Shown here one piece after another: positions 61,790-64,000 of a stretch of 64,000 nt of DNA. Origin of the DNA: CAZDWZ01 sp964509425. GTDB lineage: Bacteria > Bdellovibrionota_C > UBA2361 > SZUA-149 > CAZDWZ01. The translations under genes and the position numbers were made by a program. Positions within the stretch are counted from its first letter, which is position 1; each line of letters starts with the position of its first letter. The DNA lies in contig CAZDWZ010000004.1 in the NCBI GenBank assembly GCA_964509425.1, forward strand, positions 62,001-126,000, in the 5' to 3' direction. The notes below the pieces were generated by a model that saw only the letters and a program-made list of their open reading frames with translations, had not been told where the DNA came from and ran no database searches.

Positions 61790-62479
61790 ATGAATTGGGA
61801 AATTAACGGAGCCTTGGGCTTTGCAACTCTCGACTTTGTTCTTGAGGCGGATGAGTGCGTCTTTGCGCAGCCTCGGAGCATGGTGTGCATGACCACCGGA
61901 ATCGCCGTGACATCTGAGTGGGGCGGTTACGGTGGCTCAAATAAAGTCACGGGAGCAATCAAAGGATTGCTCGCGGGGGAGAGCGTGGCAATTGCGGTGT
62001 TTTCGGCAAAGTCGCCGGGACAGAAGCTCTCGCTTGCACCCGATGCCATCGGTCCCATAATTCCAATAGTACTCGCTGAGGCCGGAAACCTCATGATTGC
62101 GAAAGGCTCCTATCTCGCGCACGGAGCCGACGTGACCCTGAACGCTAAGTTCTCCGGCTTTAAAGGAATGCTTGCCAAGAAGGGGATCTTTCTCCTCGAA
62201 GCGTCCGGAGCAGGAACAGTATTTCTTACCGCCGCGGGTGAAATCCGCAGTGTGGTGCTCGCGCCGGAAGAAAAATTCGTCATCGACAATGATTTTGTGG
62301 TCGCCTTCGAACAGACGGTGAGTTTCGAACTTGTGACGGCGTCAAAAGGCGTCTCGGATTCTATACTCTCGGGCGAAGGACTAGTGAATCGTTACACCGG
62401 TCCGGGTCGCGTTTATTTCCAGAGTCGAGCGAAAGCGAGGCCCGGGTTCTTCAGCACGATGATGAACACAGTTACCTAA
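61790..62479 (+). CDS. AIM24/TIGR00266 family protein
   Basis: A 229-residue cytoplasmic protein of the TIGR00266/AIM24 family, a beta-rich fold of unknown function in bacteria. SMVCMTTGIAVTSEWGG near residue 31, KGSYLAHGADVTLNAKF near 103, FLLEASGAGTVFLTAAGEI near 127, and FVIDNDFVVAFEQTVSFEL near 162 form its usual series of segments, ending in YTGPGRVYFQSR. Length is typical. It lies between the small membrane gene and the M48 peptidase. Confidence 0.88.
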   Translation: MNWEINGALGFATLDFVLEADECVFAQPRSMVCMTTGIAVTSEWGGYGGSNKVTGAIKGLLAGESVAIAVFSAKSPGQKLSLAPDAIGPIIPIVLAEAGNLMIAKGSYLAHGADVTLNAKFSGFKGMLAKKGIFLLEASGAGTVFLTAAGEIRSVVLAPEEKFVIDNDFVVAFEQTVSFELVTASKGVSDSILSGEGLVNRYTGPGRVYFQSRAKARPGFFSTMMNTVT

Positions 62480-62617
62480 TGTTTTCTTCGCGACTTGTGG
62501 ATTGATCGCCACCGTTCTCGTTTTAGCACCTTTGAGCAGTTCGTCGAGCTGAAGGTTGTCTGCCGGCGTTTCGATCTGTTGAAATGGTTTTGGATATAGC
62601 AGGTGAAGGATCGATGT

Positions 62618-63868
62618 ATGGAAACGTCCGGGGTTAAAGTACCGACACGAGAGAAGCTCCTCGGAGAATACCAACGCGCTGAGTCGCTCAGCAAAATGTG
62701 GCTCGCCGGAGAGGCCCTTTTCATGCTTTTTGCGATCATGTTTCTGCGTTCTGAACTCATCACGCATAACCCAGCAGAGGCAGCGATCGTTTTTTGCGTC
62801 TCCTTCCTCCCCACGGTGTTTTCCTTTTTGTATCTCGCGGCTCAAAAGCGAAAGCGGATAGAAGATCTTCGGGCAGAAGTGCGCTTCGGTTCGCTCGGCA
62901 AACAAGACATCATCGAAGCGGTTTCCAGCGTCTTTCAGAAAATGGGACTTCCGCAAGATGCTGCCGTTGTCTACGTGACCGGCGACAAGAACGTAAACGC
63001 CTATGCCGTTTCAGCCGGCTTCGGGTTCCTTTCGAAAAAGATGCGGCAGGTGATTCTCAATCGTGCCACGCTCCATTCGCTCGATAAAGAAGAGTTGCGC
63101 ACAGTCATCGCCCACGAGTTGGCACACATCTATCGCTATCCCATGACGTTTTATCGAGCTGCTTTGCTCCGTAGCCTCTTGGTGGGCTTGGTCGGAGTCG
63201 CAATCTGGTCACGCATCCCGAGTGCAATTGTCGTTATCATCATTCTCGGCGTGTATCAGTGGGTGTTGAACCTGGTATTCGGCAAATACTCCCGAACGAT
63301 AGAGTATCTCTGTGATGATTGTGGCGCCGAGATCGGGGGTATCGAACCGGCACTTCGAGCGGAGTTTCGGGTGTCTCAGCATCAACGAACGCTCTCAAGG
63401 GCATACCTTGTTGCGCTCGAGCAGAAACTCCAAGGTGCTCCAATCTCAGCAAAACAGCTCCAACAAGTCATTGAAGACTCAATGACCTTCGATCCGACTT
63501 CCGCTGAGGCGCTTGAGAAGGAGGTAAACCTCCGTCTCCAGAAAAAGACCGCAGCAGCAAACGAGAGCTTCGTTCAGCACTTCAAATCGACAGTCTTCAA
63601 TGACTCTTACGAGGCAATCGAGCAACTGGAAGAAGAGTTAGAAAATCTGAAAGCCGCCGAAAAGGTGGAAACAGTGCCGCTCCCGACCGGTCCTGAGTTC
63701 GAGCCCGCACTCTCATTTCGTTGGTTTAAGGAACTGGTGTCTCGGCTCAATCAAGAGCCGAATAAGCCGTTATTTGCAATTCCGAATGACATCACTGACG
63801 ACGACAGCTCGCACCCTTCGCCGAAAAAGCGGATCGTGTATCTCTGGAATACGTATTGCGGTGCTTAA
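62618..63868 (+). CDS. M48 family zinc metallopeptidase, membrane-bound
   Basis: Predicted to cleave proteins at the inner membrane. From ATG 62618 (AAGGA 7 bases upstream) the protein has 416 residues; GTG 62603 is an alternative. Two N-terminal helices (about 29-46 and 57-75) are followed by the peptidase domain: NVNAYAVSAGFGF, the zinc motif HELAH (166-170), and two more hydrophobic segments. The third ligand is the Glu in the E..CDD..A segment (IEYLCDDCGAEIG), the usual M48 position. The C-terminal third is helical and charged. Two cysteines near the zinc-site Glu are unusual. Confidence 0.85.
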   Translation: METSGVKVPTREKLLGEYQRAESLSKMWLAGEALFMLFAIMFLRSELITHNPAEAAIVFCVSFLPTVFSFLYLAAQKRKRIEDLRAEVRFGSLGKQDIIEAVSSVFQKMGLPQDAAVVYVTGDKNVNAYAVSAGFGFLSKKMRQVILNRATLHSLDKEELRTVIAHELAHIYRYPMTFYRAALLRSLLVGLVGVAIWSRIPSAIVVIIILGVYQWVLNLVFGKYSRTIEYLCDDCGAEIGGIEPALRAEFRVSQHQRTLSRAYLVALEQKLQGAPISAKQLQQVIEDSMTFDPTSAEALEKEVNLRLQKKTAAANESFVQHFKSTVFNDSYEAIEQLEEELENLKAAEKVETVPLPTGPEFEPALSFRWFKELVSRLNQEPNKPLFAIPNDITDDDSSHPSPKKRIVYLWNTYCGA

Positions 63869-63912
63869 CCATCCGAAAGAAACAGCGGGATCTTGAATGG
63901 ACGTCCCAGACG

Positions 63913-64000
63913 CTATCCGCGGAAGAGCAACTCACAAACGGCTCTCAACGAGCGCGGAGCTTTGCGTGGATCCTTTGCGTAGCGATTGAGATACTCATCA
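63913..64000 (-). CDS. Possible partial CDS (3' end only)
   Basis: On the minus strand an open frame enters from beyond the window and stops at TAG (63913-63915). The 28 visible codons read like protein (DEYLNRYAKDPRKAPRSLRA) and use G/C-ending codons. The ORF is too short to name; it could equally be chance. It is convergent to the M48 gene. Confidence 0.3.
   Translation of the reverse strand, partial: DEYLNRYAKDPRKAPRSLRAVCELLFRG

Noticed and set aside
1..64000. CRISPR array, insertion sequence, prophage or toxin-antitoxin pair
   Set aside because: I saw no regularly spaced repeats, transposase or integrase motifs, phage structural genes, or paired small toxin and antitoxin genes on either strand.

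Overview
The window reads as one continuous stretch of chromosome from an aerobic Gram-negative (diderm) bacterium of moderate GC content. Evidence for a diderm is the MlaA homologue, the outer-membrane polysaccharide export protein and the Wzc-type co-polymerase; aerobic growth is shown by a complete caa3-type cytochrome oxidase. The mix of a type A2 oxidase, PilV/PilW/PilX-like minor pilins, a SxtJ/DUF5989 carbamoyltransferase module and an acyl-ACP desaturase suggests a deltaproteobacterial or Bdellovibrionota-like lineage, but this is inference. I see no insertion sequence, prophage, integrase, CRISPR array or rRNA; the only RNA gene I can support is tRNA-Leu(CAA).

Layout: (1) 1-5.9 kb, housekeeping genes: a PanC-like fragment, smpB, unknown proteins, a ferredoxin-NADP reductase, mlaA and ilvE. 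(2) 5.95-6.9 kb, a gene-poor gap. (3) 6.9-13.4 kb, minus-strand cytochrome oxidase operon: a SURF1-SCO fusion, then subunits II (with cytochrome c), I, III, IV and a second SCO protein. (4) 13.4-19.6 kb, a plus-strand sugar module: DegT aminotransferase, carbamoyltransferase, SxtJ protein, a 52-residue DUF5989 protein, nucleotide-sugar dehydrogenase and epimerase. (5) 19.7-25 kb, a methyltransferase, a two-component system and an FG-GAP protein. (6) 25-29.1 kb, lysine degradation: ALDH7 and lysine 6-aminotransferase, divergent around a strong palindromic operator candidate. (7) 29.1-36.2 kb, minor pilins and a divergent PilX-like protein. (8) 36.2-54.7 kb, an exopolysaccharide locus with its own sulfate activation genes. 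(9) 54.9-64 kb, a secreted beta-helix protein with a strong terminator, an ABC exporter, tRNA-Leu, an acyl-ACP desaturase, a DUF62-like protein, an AIM24 protein and an M48 peptidase.

The most coherent and interesting system is region 8. UDP-glucose dehydrogenase supplies a uronic acid; cysC, cysD and cysN supply PAPS; a sulfotransferase could use PAPS; two GT4 enzymes build a glycan; Wzx/Wzy/Wzc/Wza-type proteins flip, polymerise and export it; two paralogous pectate-lyase-like secreted proteins flank the PAPS genes. Together this suggests a sulfated, uronate-containing exopolysaccharide. Within it, the APS kinase is fused to a DUF2061 membrane domain, while the APS kinase domain fused to CysN has lost its P-loop and appears dead. 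The second most notable feature is the single-polypeptide fusion of two oxidase assembly factors, SURF1 and SCO, at the head of the oxidase operon.
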